Below are positions 27,697 to 39,176 of a stretch of DNA of 64,000 nucleotides, one piece after another. A program made the translations under genes and the position numbers. The stretch comes from Collybiopsis luxurians FD-317 M1 (lineage: Eukaryota; Basidiomycota; Agaricomycetes; Agaricales; Omphalotaceae), in NCBI GenBank assembly GCA_000827265.1, contig KN834782.1, forward strand, positions 467,081-531,080, read 5' to 3'. The notes beneath the pieces were generated by a model that was not told the DNA's origin, made no database searches, and saw nothing but the letters and a program-made list of their open reading frames with translations. Each line of letters starts with the position of its first letter. The first letter of the stretch is position 1.

Positions 27697-28976
27697 ATGG
27701 TCCTTACAAGATTGCTCGGTGCAGCTCTGGTGACTGGGGCTTCTCAAGGAATCGGAAAGGCAATCGCTATGCGCCTTGCTTTCGACGGGTATAAGGTTGC
27801 GTTGAATGATCTAGCTCATAAGAGAGAACAGCTCGAAGCCGTAGCGGAAGATATAGATCAGAAATTCGGCAGTGGGACTTTTGTGATACCTGCAGACGTT
27901 TCTCAAGAAGAACAAGTAAAACAAATGATAAGTTCGACCTCAAAAGCACTGGATGGTCTAGATGTGGTAAATGTTCACCTGCTACAATGCTCGCGACAAG
28001 GATGCTCACTTGTTGGACAGATTGTTGCCAATGCGGGGATCGCGGGTCCGTTTAAACCCATCGCAGATATCTGTGCGCACTCTGTTCTTTTCATGAACTA
28101 TGTAATGACGGTCTTTTCTTTCGGAAGCCATGGAAGAATGGGATCAAGTTCATCAAGTGAATATTCGAGGCCTCTTTATGTGCTACAAATGGGCCGCCAA
28201 GGAGATGATAGCACGAGGCAGCCAGGGAAGAATTATTGGTGCTTCATCTACGGCCGGAAAACAAGGTAACAACAACTTATACTGCTTTCTGACTGTGAGT
28301 GGAATTAAGCATCGTCGCTAGGAGTGCCTAATGCAGCTCCTTATGTTGCCTCGAAATTTGGGATTCGAGGACTGACTCAAACTGCTGGTACGTCATTGAA
28401 TGCATGAATTCGGCTCTTCTTAGCATGACCCTAGCTCTGGAGTTGGGAAAATATGGTATTACTGTCAATGCATATGCGCCAGGTCTGATGTTGTGACAAC
28501 TCTCACTCGTGCTCTTTGCGCTGACCGTGGTTCAAGGTCCCATCGAGACCCCAATGAGTAAGTGAACATTAGTCTTCTGACTTCACTACGCCGATATTCA
28601 AATACCGCTAGTCGAGGACATTCTAAAGGATCCGTCTACTTTACCGCAGGTACTTTTGTTAGGCATGTCTTTGGAAGCAACCTTAAACATTAACGAACTG
28701 ACAGGCTTTGAACTCATTACCATCTTCTGCAAAGGTAGGGCAGCCAGAGGATATTGCCAGCATTGTCTCGTATCTTGCTTCGAAAGAAGCACATTACATT
28801 ACTGGTGAATGCATTCAACGACCAAATGAAACCAAGTATTGACCAAGTTTCATCCTTTACTTCGCATCTATAGGGCAAACAGTGAGTGACTGACACTACT
28901 TTGGCTTCTCCGTAACGTCGTGAGCTTTCAAAAACACTCTTAGATATGTGTAAACGCCGGAATGTATTTCGATTGA
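27697..28976 (+). CDS. Short-chain dehydrogenase/reductase, diacetyl/acetoin reductase-like, copy 4
   Basis: Fourth tandem SDR: MVLTRLLGAALVTGASQGIG, IVANAGIAGP, IIGASSTAG, then GVPNAAPYVASKFG with the Tyr/Lys pair, ITVNAYAPG, PIETPM, IEDILKDPSTLPQ, ALNSLPSSAKVGQPEDIASIV. The acceptor CTGACAG before ALNSLP (about 28704) is intact, unlike in copy 5. The micro-exon is GGCAAACA; the last exon is ICVNAGMYFD with TGA 28974-28976. TATAAAA at 27654-27660. Very close to copy 5 in exon 1, pointing to a recent duplication. Confidence 0.83.
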
Positions 28977-29269
28977 TGTGGAACTCTCCTGGCGACCGAC
29001 CATATAATGCGGGCCCCTCGCGTGTCGAGACTCGAGAGCATTCTAATAAATTTCCCTTGTACATCTTGAAGTAATACGAAACGATGCCAAACCGAAATCG
29101 ACTGTACGCCTCAAACGCCTTGAATCATTTACGTTTGTCAATCCTAAGGCTCGTCAAGTCCGAGGAGAGCAAAGTACGCAAAGTTAGGGGCAAGCACTGC
29201 TGGGACGTTCAGGTTAGTGCAAAGCGCGGTGTGCTCAGTCTTCCCCATTGATTGGCCTACCGTAATCAA

Positions 29270-29440
29270 AGATTAAGTCCAACTAACCATATTGAGTCGC
29301 CCACGACATTTGGAACGCGGGTCTCAGAGCCGTGGTAGATCAATGAATCTCTTTGCACCGATTCATTCTTGATAGATGAATAGTACACAGAATCACGAGA
29401 AATAACACCTTTCGCTATGTAATAATAATAATAATAATAT
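29270..29440 (-). pseudogene. Unidentified gene relic in the SDR array, copy B
   Basis: Reads IAKGVISRDSVYYSSIKNE then SLIYHGSETRVPNVVGDSIWLV, matching copy A at 27415-27540 with substitutions, and breaks off where the AAT repeat and a short insertion begin. Only the first third of copy A is present. Confidence 0.35.
29421..29439 (+). repeat. AAT microsatellite
   Basis: About six AAT units, inside the upstream flank of SDR copy 5 and absent from the matching flank of copy 4. Confidence 0.85.
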
Positions 29441-29652
29441 ACACGGCGCCGCTGTCTCCAGCAGTGGTCCCATAAAGGATAGCATGTACAAAATCCGCAC
29501 AATCCGCAGCTTATTTGAAGCCGTCGATCGCCATGGGACAAAGTCGTACGGACGTACTAGTCACTGTCAAATATGACAGGAAAATTCTGGAGGGACAGGA
29601 GGAACTACCAAACAGCTATAAAATGGATGTCGAGCCTTGGAATTGAGTAAAT

Positions 29653-30938
29653 ATGGTCCTCGCAAGATCGCTCGGTGCAGCTCTGGTTACTGGGGCTTCT
29701 CAAGGAATCGGGAAGGCCGTCGCTATGCGTCTTGCTTTCGATGGGTATAAGGTTGCGTTGAACGATCTAGCTCATAAGAGAGAACAGCTCGAAGCCATAG
29801 CGGAAGACATAGATCAGAAATTCGGCAGTGGAACTTTCGTGATACCTGCGGACGTTTCTCAAGAAGAACAAGTAAAACAAATGATAAGTTCGACTTCAAA
29901 AGCACTGGATGGCTTAGATGTGGTAGATAATTACCTGCTACAAGAATGCTAATGACAAAGTAACTCACTTGCTGGACAGGTTGTTGCAAATGCGGGGATC
30001 GTAGGTCTGCTCAAGCCCATCACAGATATCTGTGCGCATTCTGTTTTTTTTTTCATGAACGGTGCAATGACGGTTTCTTTCTTTTCGGAAAGCTATGAAA
30101 GAATGGGATCAAATTCATCAAGTGAACACTCGAGGTGTTTTTATGTGCTACAAATGGGCCGCCAGGGAGATGATAGCACGAGGCAGTCGAGGAAGGATTA
30201 TTGGTGCTTCATCTAATGTCGGAAAGCAAGGTGACACTTACTATACTGCTTTCTGAGTGTGAGCGGAATTAAGCATCATCGTTAGGAGTCCCTAACGCAG
30301 CTGCATATGTTTCTTCGAAATTTGGGATTCGAGGACTGACTCAATCTGCTGGTACGCCATTGAATGCGTTAATTCGGCTCTTCTTAGCGTGATCCCAGCT
30401 CTGGAGTTGGGAAAATATGGTATTACGGTCAATGCATACGCGCCAGGTCTGATACTGTGGCAACTCTCACCCGTGCTTTTCGCGCTGACCACAATTTAAG
30501 GCCCCATCGAGACCCCAATGTGTAAGTGAAAGTTAGCCTTCTGACTTCACCACACCAATACTCATATACCGCTAGTAAAGGACATTCTAGACGATCCGTC
30601 TACTTTACCAAAGGTAGAGTCGCTAGGCTTGAAATCGGAAGTGACCTAGAACATTGACAAACTCTGACATGCTTTGAACTCCTTCCCTTCGTTTGCAAAG
30701 ATTGGGCAACCAGAGGATATTGCCAGCATCGTCTCGTATCTTGCTTCGAAAGAAGCACACTATATCACTGGTGAATGCATTCAACGACCGAGTGGAACTA
30801 AGTATTGACTTCTGATCTTTTACTTCGCATCTACAGGGCAAACGGTGAGTGACTGATTCTACTTTGGGTCATCCGTAACGTTGTGAACTTTCAAAACACT
30901 CTTAGATATGTGTAAACGGCGGGATGTATTTCGATTGA
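29653..30938 (+). CDS. Short-chain dehydrogenase/reductase copy 5, with a lost splice acceptor
   Basis: Fifth tandem SDR, near-identical to copy 4 in exon 1 (MVLARSLGAALVTGASQGIG). VVANAGIVGL, IIGASSNVG, AAAYVSSKFG with Tyr/Lys, ITVNAYAPG, PIETPM, LKDILDDPSTLPK. The next intron should end CTGACAG before GCTTTGAAC, but here it reads CTGACATGC (AT at 30669-30670), so the acceptor is gone. Other AGs inside the intron lead at once to stops. An in-frame AG at TTTGCAAAG (ending 30700) could be used and would drop ten residues, giving IGQPEDIASIV directly. Micro-exon GGCAAACG and last exon ICVNGGMYFD are intact, with TGA 30936-30938. Either a slightly shortened enzyme or a gene in early decay. Confidence 0.72.
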
Positions 30939-31236
30939 TGTGGAGAACATATAATGCGGGCCTCGAGTCGCGTGTCAAGAGCGTTCTAATAGATTTTCTC
31001 TGTATATCTTGAAGCAATACGAATGGCTCAGGCTTATCCCAGATCGAAATAGACTGCAGGCCTTGAATCATTCATGTTTGTCGATCCTAAGGCTCGTCAA
31101 ACTCAAACCTCGGGAGAGCACGCAAACCACGCACCTTGAGAGCGCTTAAGTTAAGCGCCTAGGATGAGCAATTCATTGGCAATCTTGACGTAGCTGGAAT
31201 GTCACGTAAATGCTTTATCGATCTCTTTCTACCACC

Positions 31237-32577
31237 ATGTCCCTCGCGTTTACTACTGAGAAACAGCTCGCAATTTCGGCCGTACGAAGAGCTTGCTCGC
31301 TAACTTCATCGGTCTTCAACAAACTGGTCAAAAATGAAACCTTAACCAAAGGTGACAAGTCGCCAGTGACCGGTAAATGCATCTTTTTCTTTTCGTTCTA
31401 GACAGCTATCGAGGCGCTTTTGTGTGTATTATGAATTGTAGTTGCAGACTACTCTGCACAAGCAATCATCGGCTCAATTCTTCAACGAGCGTTTCCCCAA
31501 GATCCCATCGTGGGCGAAGAAGATGCTGCAGAATTACGTTCGGAATCTGGAGCTACTATCAGGGACCGAATCGTCTCTCTAACCAACGAGGCTCTCGTTG
31601 GGGACCTCGGATTAGGCGATATTGCAGAGTGGGGAATTGGCCCTGGGTCGGAGCAAACTCCAGGGCAGATACTTGATGCTATTGATAGAGGAAATTACGA
31701 AGGTGGAAGGACTGGCAGTATGTTTTTTATTCCGGTATTTTGATTATAATGTATGAAGCATGACTTTTCTTGTTCGTAGGAATGTGGACTGTTGATCCTA
31801 TCGATGGGACTAAAGGTTTCCTGCGCGGAGAACAGTATGCTGTATGTCTAGCTCTCCTTGTAGACGCAGAGGTCCAAGTCGGTGTACTCGGCTGCCCGAA
31901 TCTACCCGTGGATCCATCAAATCCCGACGGCGATAAAGGCTGTCTCTTTGTCGCTGTCCGGGGTCAAGGTGCTCAACAGGTGACGCGTTTCATCAATTTA
32001 CGCGCATCCGTACTCATTGTTTTCCTAGATGAAACTATCCGGCGCCGACCCAACCCCACTCTCAATGCCCCCATACGCTCCCTCGACTTTCAACTTTCTC
32101 GAGTCTGTAGAAGCTGCACACTCATCGCATTCCACCAATGACAAGATCTCCAAATTGATGGGTATCACACGACCGCCCATTCGAATGGACAGTCAAGCGA
32201 AATATGCGTGTCTAGCACGAGGAGACGGAGGGGCGTACATGCGAATGCCCACGGGGGTGGGATACAGGGAAAAAATTTGGGTATGTCGCGTACACCAATC
32301 CTGTCGTTACGCATTGTCACTTTGCTTATTACGTTTACGCGTGGCTTTTTTGTTCTTTGTTACGACACTATAGGACCACGCCGCGGGCTCGCTGATAGTC
32401 GAAGAATCCGGTGGGATCGTTACTGATTCGCGGGGACAGCAGCTTGATTTCGGATTGGGTCGGACATTGGGTGAGAATCATGGTGTTATTGCCTGTATAA
32501 AGGATGCACATGCGAAGTTGCTGCAAGCGGTACAGCAGGCGGTAGCGGATGAAGCTTCTGTGCAATCGAAAGCGTAG
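31237..32577 (+). CDS. MET22: 3'(2'),5'-bisphosphate nucleotidase (HAL2/MET22-like)
   Basis: Mg-dependent phosphatase that turns 3'-phosphoadenosine 5'-phosphate (PAP) into AMP, clearing the inhibitory by-product of sulfate assimilation; it also confers salt tolerance in yeast. About 360 residues in five exons, the normal length. Seen: KSPVT/VADYSAQAII, PIVGEEDAAEL (acidic metal-binding segment), MWTVDPIDGTKGFLRGEQYA (motif WxxDPIDGTKGF, metal site), then IWDHAAGSLIVEESGG (second family motif). Start ATG 31237 follows ACCACC, a good context. Stop TAG 32575-32577. Exon 1 ends at VT, and the following acceptor choice (TGTAG then TTGCAG) was set to restore VADY. Confidence 0.9.
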
Positions 32578-33240
32578 TCAAGGCGAGGGTGGGAGGGTAG
32601 AGTATATGATTATCACAATATTATGCTTCTGACTTGGAAGCTAGAGTTTGCGATTTACAGTACTAATTTACCTTCATATCACTACAGTAGTACTGACCAA
32701 GATAGCTGCTACACGCTCAGACTGAATCCTCTGGCCAATGCGGCAGCTCCTTAGCCAGCAGATCCCCTCAAACCTGACCCCGTTGGAGAGAATCGAAGAG
32801 TTTGCAGGTAAGCCTTGAGGCAACGAATGTCCGGAAGTACGCTATTGCGCAACGGCGCCACGTACATATGACTATCATGTGACTCAGTCTCGGTGAGAAC
32901 GCGATGCGTTCCACCTATTCCATCGTCGCGTCCCGTCGCGTCTTGAAGTGTTTCAACGCGTGACGCGCCATGCCACTGCATCCTGTGTCAGTATTCCGGG
33001 AAACGCAGTTTTCAGTCCGACAAATGTGATATATTGCTAGTGGTATAGCTGTCATCGCCGGGGCTTTCTCGCATTAGCATTTCAATGATATTAATTTCAT
33101 GTTCGCATACATCACGCATTCAATTCAGAAGATATACATTGATTGTACAAAAAGACGTGTGTTCCATACTTATTATGCATGCATGTGGTGGTCCGAAGCT
33201 CCCCGGGCCAATTTGAAATCAAAGGTCTACCTACCTCTAC
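32578..33240. other. Convergent intergenic region
   Basis: Lies between two gene 3' ends. A stretch at about 32602-32655 (from GTATATGATTATCACAA to TAGAGTTTGCGAT) recurs at about 40927-40980. No gene seen. Confidence 0.45.
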
Positions 33241-36200
33241 CTACTCAGGGAGCAGCAGGGCCTTCATGGCTCCTGTTAAGTCCAATTTCTGTGGCAGAGA
33301 CTGGCCCACGCTACCCTCAGGCCCGAGGAAGCGGCTCAGAACAGCCTTTGGCAAGTTCGGATAGCCAAGTTGTCCCAACTGAACAGTCAACTTCTTTGCT
33401 CTAGGGCACTGAGCATATATAGCATTGACGACGTTATCGTCCCAGGTAATTTTTTCCTGCTTGAATAACCACGCAATCTCCTCGGCGACCTGGTCTATGT
33501 CAGATTGTTTATCACCCGAGATATAGATATCCGCAGCGGCATCCAAATTGAGCCAGGTGTAATCGATAAAGAGATCGCCCTGTTTATCGGATAAGGTGAG
33601 GGTACCCGAAGTGCCCTTTTGTGAGGTGATGATACTCGATGGGATAGGACTCTCTGGGTCTTTTGGAGCATCGTGCTCATAAATAGTAACCTTGAATTCT
33701 TTGCTCGGCGGAAACAAAGTAGGGGGATGCGAGGCTGTGAACGGATGCATGATGTCCTCCTGCATGTTCTCGAGAACCACCCACTTTCCAAAGAGCGAAT
33801 CTCCAGTTGGAGGTGGATCCAAACAAACTTTGCTCGCAGTAAGATGGACATTGGGAGCATTTTCGAGTAAATGGTCCATATGCATCTCTTTAGATGTCCC
33901 AAATAAGTAGAACGGCATCTTTTTGGGATAGTCTGCGCCAATTTTGTCCCGGTGAAGGGATCTATGGAGCAGGACTTTGAAATCACGAATAGAGACATTG
34001 GACAAAGAAGGAGTCGAGATTGATGCGGTTCTGCATCAAGTACATCAGTTGGTCTCATGAAATATTCACAGATGCAACCCACCCATAATCTTTAGGTACG
34101 CCTTTGAAAATATTGCCTTTCCATTCGTTCTTCTTCAGCAACTCGGTGAAAGTGACTTCCTCGGAAGTATGGAATGTGAAAGAAGATTTATCATTCTGTT
34201 CCCGGATCGAGTTCAACTTCTCCATTACTTCTTCGTCAAGCTTTGCCGACAATATCACTTGGCGTCGGTAGTTTGAAACATTGAACGACCCCATATATAC
34301 AAGATAGAGATCAGAGGTCCCAAGAAGTACAAAGCTGTGAATGGATTTCTTTTCGACAGCTCGTACGAGACAAGTCTAACAATAATTTCTTTAGAGACAA
34401 GTTCACGGAAAAAATGATATAGCAAACCTTAATCTCTTCTTCCGCAACTAATTTAAATTCATCTACGATGGATTTCAAGAATTCACTCGTGGTTGGCCAA
34501 GGCGACATCGAAACGTTCGATAACGCGTACAAGTCCTCTTCGCCTTCCAGTCCCATTCTTTTCTTGAATGTTGTAAGAGCTTTCCCGTACTTGTTCTGCG
34601 AGAAATTTGTAGCCATGATAATGATAGGCTTTTGATTCAACTGGTCGTTCATAGTTGTAACCGAGAGTCTTTTGTAGAGTCTGTGGTTCAAGAAGCTCGC
34701 CTCAACGACGTCGGTATTCACCTTGCCGTCAATATGGAAGTTGCACGCGAACGCGTTGATCATAAGATCCGACCCAAGCATACCCAGAAGGTCCAAGGCT
34801 TTCTTGTCTTCCTTTAGCTCTGAGTTTTTAGCTTCGGCAATTCTTTCCCGGATGAAAACGCGTTCCTTTTTTATTTCTTCTGGCGATTGACCACTCTTTT
34901 CTGACGGAAGTCTGTTGAATGGAGTGACTACGAGTGACCTTGAGTCAAGAGTTGTAGTCGCCCAGAGAGCATACATCTGAGAGCTTCCGTATTAGTACTC
35001 AAATTTTGGTATTCAAGTATAGAAAGGGATACGAACCTTTGCTCCTGTCAACATTGCGATCCCTAAAAGATCGGCGTATCCTGGTACTGTCATGGACTCG
35101 AGCGACAGCCATACCCCTACTGGAGCAGCTCCAGGTTTACTATGAACATTGGTGAATCAAAGCGGGGACGCCAAAGCCATACTCGACGCTTTACCTTCCT
35201 TCAACTCCGTATATTCCCATGCTGTAGTCGTTTGAGCTAAGATACGGGCTATCCCATGTAGTCAGGAACCTATGTCGTCCATCCCGGTAGCATATTGCAC
35301 CCGCAGGATATGGACAATATCCACTTTTATGAGGGTCAATGGTGATAGAGTCAGCGTGCCTCAAATTAGACATCTGTTCGTTCGTGTGATAGGACAGCGG
35401 GAGAGAGAATCCATACTCTGGCTCGGGGGGAACTTTCCATTCCCCGCGCGCTTTTTTTTTGGACGCAAAATACCCTCCCCAAGCTGCGTCAGCATGAATC
35501 ATAAATGAAAGCCCCTTCTCGCGCTGCCACACATCACGCAGTGCCACAACCTTGTCCAGAGGATCGACAGAGCCATGTTCGGTAGTTCCGATTATTACTA
35601 CAACTGCATAAAGCGACTGCTTTTTCCGCAGGTGCTCCTCGAGCTCCTTCTCGAGTTTCTTGATATCGAGTCTGGCGTCCTCGTCGATACCTAACTCGAT
35701 CATATTTTCCCGGCCAATGCCTGTGATTGCTGCTCCTTTGGGCCAGGAATAATGATTAGCACAGCTGATGAGGTACTGCGGAGGTTCGGTGATTTTAAAT
35801 TGGGCGTCGAGTTTCTGCTTTCCGACGGTCTGAATACTGAATTGCTGTAGAATATCTCCGAGAGCAAACGGCGATATGTTATATTGAGCGGTGAGACGGC
35901 CTGGAATAGCAGCAATCTCAGTCGGGGTGAGATTGAGTAATTCCCATGGACTACAACTGTAAAAGTTCTTCTTTTCTCCTGTGCAAAGAGTAGTACCGAA
36001 AGTCTCGCGAACGAAACGAAGACGTCGATCCGCTTCCATTGCCCACTTTAGGGAAAGCGGGTAGTATTTCAAATTACGAGCAACCCTTGTTTCAGAAAGA
36101 CAGACATATAAAAATGATAGAAAAATGGCGTATGTATACTGCAACACTCACCACATTGATTCCAGATTCGCGATGGAACCACCGCAAGTGATATGGCCCC

Positions 36201-36783
36201 ATCCCACGATTTTGCCTTGATTGTCGCCTTGATTGTCGCCAGAAGCCACTTGAAAACCTAACATCTTGCACAGATCTTGGCCAACTTTATATTCGATCAT
36301 CGACGTTAGCGGACTTGCTTCAGGAGTGACGTTATTCTGATTAAACTGCATTGCAGCAAAATAGCCCAGTATAGCGGGGAGCGACACATCGAAGGACATA
36401 TGCCCAGCGTATCGTGGAGAATAGAACGGGACAGAGTGTCGGAAGAGCGCCTCAGTAAGATCCTCCAAGAGGCTTCGGGTTCTTCTAACCCCAGCGTCAA
36501 ATTCAGAAGTGTTTATCATTTCGCGTGTTATGAAATCCTGAGGGAGAGATAATTAGTAGCTAGGTAGATCTAAAGTAGATAGAAGATTAACAGGATCTCC
36601 AGGAAAGTACTTCAATCTGTCACCAGAAGTGCTCTCAGCAATATACTTGAGCATTTGCTCCATCAACAGGTGATTCTCGCCTCTGGGGCCAAGAAACCAA
36701 GAGCCTATTGTGTTATATTTCTCTCGGTCGGTCATTTTATTCCATCGACTCGGAATGTCGTTCGAAGAACCTGTATAGGCCAT
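33241..36783 (-). CDS. PLP-dependent group II amino-acid decarboxylase, tyrosine-decarboxylase-like
   Basis: Pyridoxal-phosphate enzyme of about 1050 residues in seven exons. The N-terminal half is a group II decarboxylase: GHITCGGSIANLESMW, YLISCANHYSWPKGA, HADAAWGGYF with the cofactor-contacting Asp and Ala, and TIDPHKSGY with the PLP-binding Lys. After an intron follows SKPGAAPVGVWLS. The other half is a long C-terminal region (SFVLLGTSDLYLVYMGSFNV, then ISTPSLSNVSIRDF and a domain ending FLGPEGSVGQS) found in fungal members. It most likely decarboxylates an aromatic amino acid; substrate is not determined. Start ATG 36783 (MAYTGSSNDIPSRWNKM); stop 33241-33243. An intron was needed between KDYG and TASIST to keep frame. 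A broken copy of the C-terminal part lies at 45976-46540. Confidence 0.85.
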
Positions 36784-37676
36784 ACTATGCTGCAAAGATA
36801 TTTGTCTGGAGTGCAAGTGCAAACGGAAAAAAATAAGATGGGGTGAGGTGGGCTTAAAACACCAGTCTTTCTAGTTTGGTACTTATATGTCTGAAGGTCC
36901 CATCCAGAAAAATCTGATATCTACATCGATTTCAACAGAAATAGGGACGACGTTCACATCTCAGATCTGAGGGTGGTTGATACTGATTTCATGAAAGGCT
37001 ACAGACCCCTAGATATCAATTCTATTGAAGTCCTATAAAATCGGAGGAAGCTTCCGCAGAAGTCGTGTTATAGGATATTGTGAATAGGAGATGGTCAGTG
37101 GAGTCCTTAAATCTTGATACTGGTGAGCTTCTATTCAAGACGTGTGCCAACATACGCGAGAGAGAAGTGTACTGTACTTTAAGGCAGTTCGCTCCAGTTT
37201 AATGACAAGTGGAGCTGGGAAGATGAGTTCCTCATTGGCTCCTCAATGTGGACTGTCAGCAGACACTTAGGACATTTGTTTCACATTCAATGATTATCGA
37301 TGTTTATACCCACTTGGTCTGGGTTCAGATGCCCTCTGGTATAACTGATATTGTGAAAATAGCAAAAGAAAAATATGTAGTATCCTTCCATACAGGGAAA
37401 GCCTAAGTGACATTCAAAGATACTCCCGACCCAATACGGAACGCAAATCACTTTTTATAGGTGCTACAACTTCGATTCCATCCCAATTTTCTAACAAAAC
37501 AACAACAGCCATGATTTCATTTTATATTTGAAATGAGGTTTGAAATTGTCTCGATTCTAGCATTTATGACAGCAGTAAGTGAATGCTTGACTGCAGTCCC
37601 CAGTTCTCACACTGAACTGAACGAGATATGACCCCTAAGAGATAGGTCTTTTCATTACTTAAACAACTCACGGGCT
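36784..37676. other. Gene-free start of a repeat-rich stretch
   Basis: About 0.9 kb upstream of the decarboxylase with no open frame of note; the decarboxylase promoter should lie at its left end. The gene-free stretch continues to 41147, with the repeats listed separately. Confidence 0.4.
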
Positions 37677-37965
37677 CAAAGCTGAGATGGACCGATAGAG
37701 GCTGATAAAGAGGAAAGCAACAATGCATACATCATCCATGGGGTCCATACGGCCCAATGTTCTGTATAAGGTCGGCGTCTTTTACACTCCCTATGTTTTC
37801 AAAGCCGAGATGGACCGATAAGGGCTTATAGGGAGGAAGGCAACAATGTGGGCCGTACGACCCCATGTTCTGTACAAGATCGGTGTCTTTTACACTCCTT
37901 ACGTTTTCAAAGCTGAGATAGACCAATAAGGGCTGATAAAGAGAGAGACAACGATGCATACATCC
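37677..37965. repeat. Minisatellite, unit about 108-123 bp, 2.4 copies
   Basis: Three successive units start with AAAGCTGAGATGGACCGAT or a close variant at about 37678, 37800 and 37908. Each runs through GTTCTGTATAAGGTCGGCGT and TTTTACACTCCCTATGTTTTC; the third is cut short. Units differ by small deletions and substitutions. Confidence 0.8.
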
Positions 37966-38500
37966 ATAGAGATAAAAAAGTTCCCATGTAGCTCCATTCT
38001 GCCACACGGCAGGATTTCAAAGGAAGGGCTCCCGGCTTTGGATGGGAGATAGAATAATGGGAAACACAAACAGTCATTATGAGATGAACTGCATTGGAAT
38101 TAATAAATGTATCGTTTTCCGTAATCAGACTGTCGATACGATCTGGCGGTTCCAGTTCATATGTATATATAGGTAGTGCACCTCGGGGCTTGCAGCATAT
38201 CATGCAGCAGAGATCCCCCTCGACGGCCGATGTGAGTGCACAGTCACTATCGATATTCGACCGTGTATTTCAGCATCCAAATTATCACTTCGCTCTTGTC
38301 CTACCATTGCTCCAAATGTCGCTCATTCAGGCTACAAAGATCATTATCCTGTTGGCATCGGTAATTCCGTAGACAGAATGACACGCTGTCTTTGGAATCT
38401 GCCAGTGCAATTTTAATGATACTCCAGTTGTAAGAACACTATGAGCACCTTTCAGTTTCGCTGATCCGTTGACTTCTCTTTCTACAATGCAACATGTCAC

Positions 38501-38830
38501 TCATGAAGGCTTCTAAAAGGGTCAGCACTTCTGACACCAGGAATTCCGTAGGCACATCATTGCGCAGCTGACGGCTCCATACATTCATAGTCCAGTGGTA
38601 AAAATAGTTCAACATCTTTTTCATGAAAGCTTCTAAAAGGGTCAGCATTCTTGACATTAGGAATCCTGCAGACACAATGACGCATATTATGCGTCATGCA
38701 AGCTTCACACATTCATGGTCCATTGGAATAGGTCCCTCGTCGAGGCTTCGAAAAGGGTTAAAACTCTTGATCTCGGAAACTCCGTCGGTCGGCAGAGACT
38801 CCTCAAATTCTGCCCTGCTGATGACGGTAA
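38501..38830. repeat. Minisatellite, unit about 116-120 bp, about 3 copies
   Basis: Units start with TCATGAAGGCTTCTAAAAGG (38501), TCATGAAAGCTTCTAAAAGG (38621) and GAGGCTTCGAAAAGGGTTA (38742), each followed by a GGAATTCCGTAGG-like core and CATTCATAGTCCA. A more decayed copy may lie at about 38324-38400. Confidence 0.75.
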
Positions 38831-39129
38831 AGAAGCGGTTAACCATTTCTGTAGAGTGGCTTCGTGGCACACTACATGTTCTTCTATTTACATGTCAGTT
38901 TGTTTTGTAGTACTCCACAAGATGAGGCCGGGGCTGACGTTGCTAAATGCATTAGAATCACAACTTTGCAAGTGCACGGAATGAAATGGCAGGCCGGAAT
39001 GTTTCTAAGTGCCTGATCGAAGACAAGAAATTTTGAATTGGTTTAATGCTTTCGCAATTATTGCAACTAGTGCAATTTTGGTGAGCATTCCTTACATTTA
39101 ATACAGCCAAGGGAAAGTTAGACATGAGT

Positions 39130-39176
39130 AACTGCCAAGCGGAGTGTTGGCCCATTACACAGCAGGGCCTCTTGAA
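39130..39176. repeat. Short dispersed repeat fragment
   Basis: Contains GTTGGCCCATTAC and GCAGGGC, shared with the palindrome at 4990-5037 over about 40 bases. Possibly the edge of a mobile element; not identified. Confidence 0.35.

Larger units (their letters stand above)
27420..31120. repeat. Tandem segmental duplication carrying SDR copies 4 and 5
   Basis: About 1.9 kb present twice in direct order: roughly 27420-29250 and 29310-31120. Upstream flanks match (for example GAATAGTACACAGAATCACG in both), as do the TATAAAA box, exons, introns and 3' flanks. The second copy has an inserted AAT microsatellite and about 50 extra bases around 29420-29485. Confidence 0.75.

Noticed and set aside
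37677..38830. CRISPR-like spaced repeats
   Set aside because: Units of over 100 bp are contiguous with no unique spacers, and the genome is fungal; these are minisatellites.
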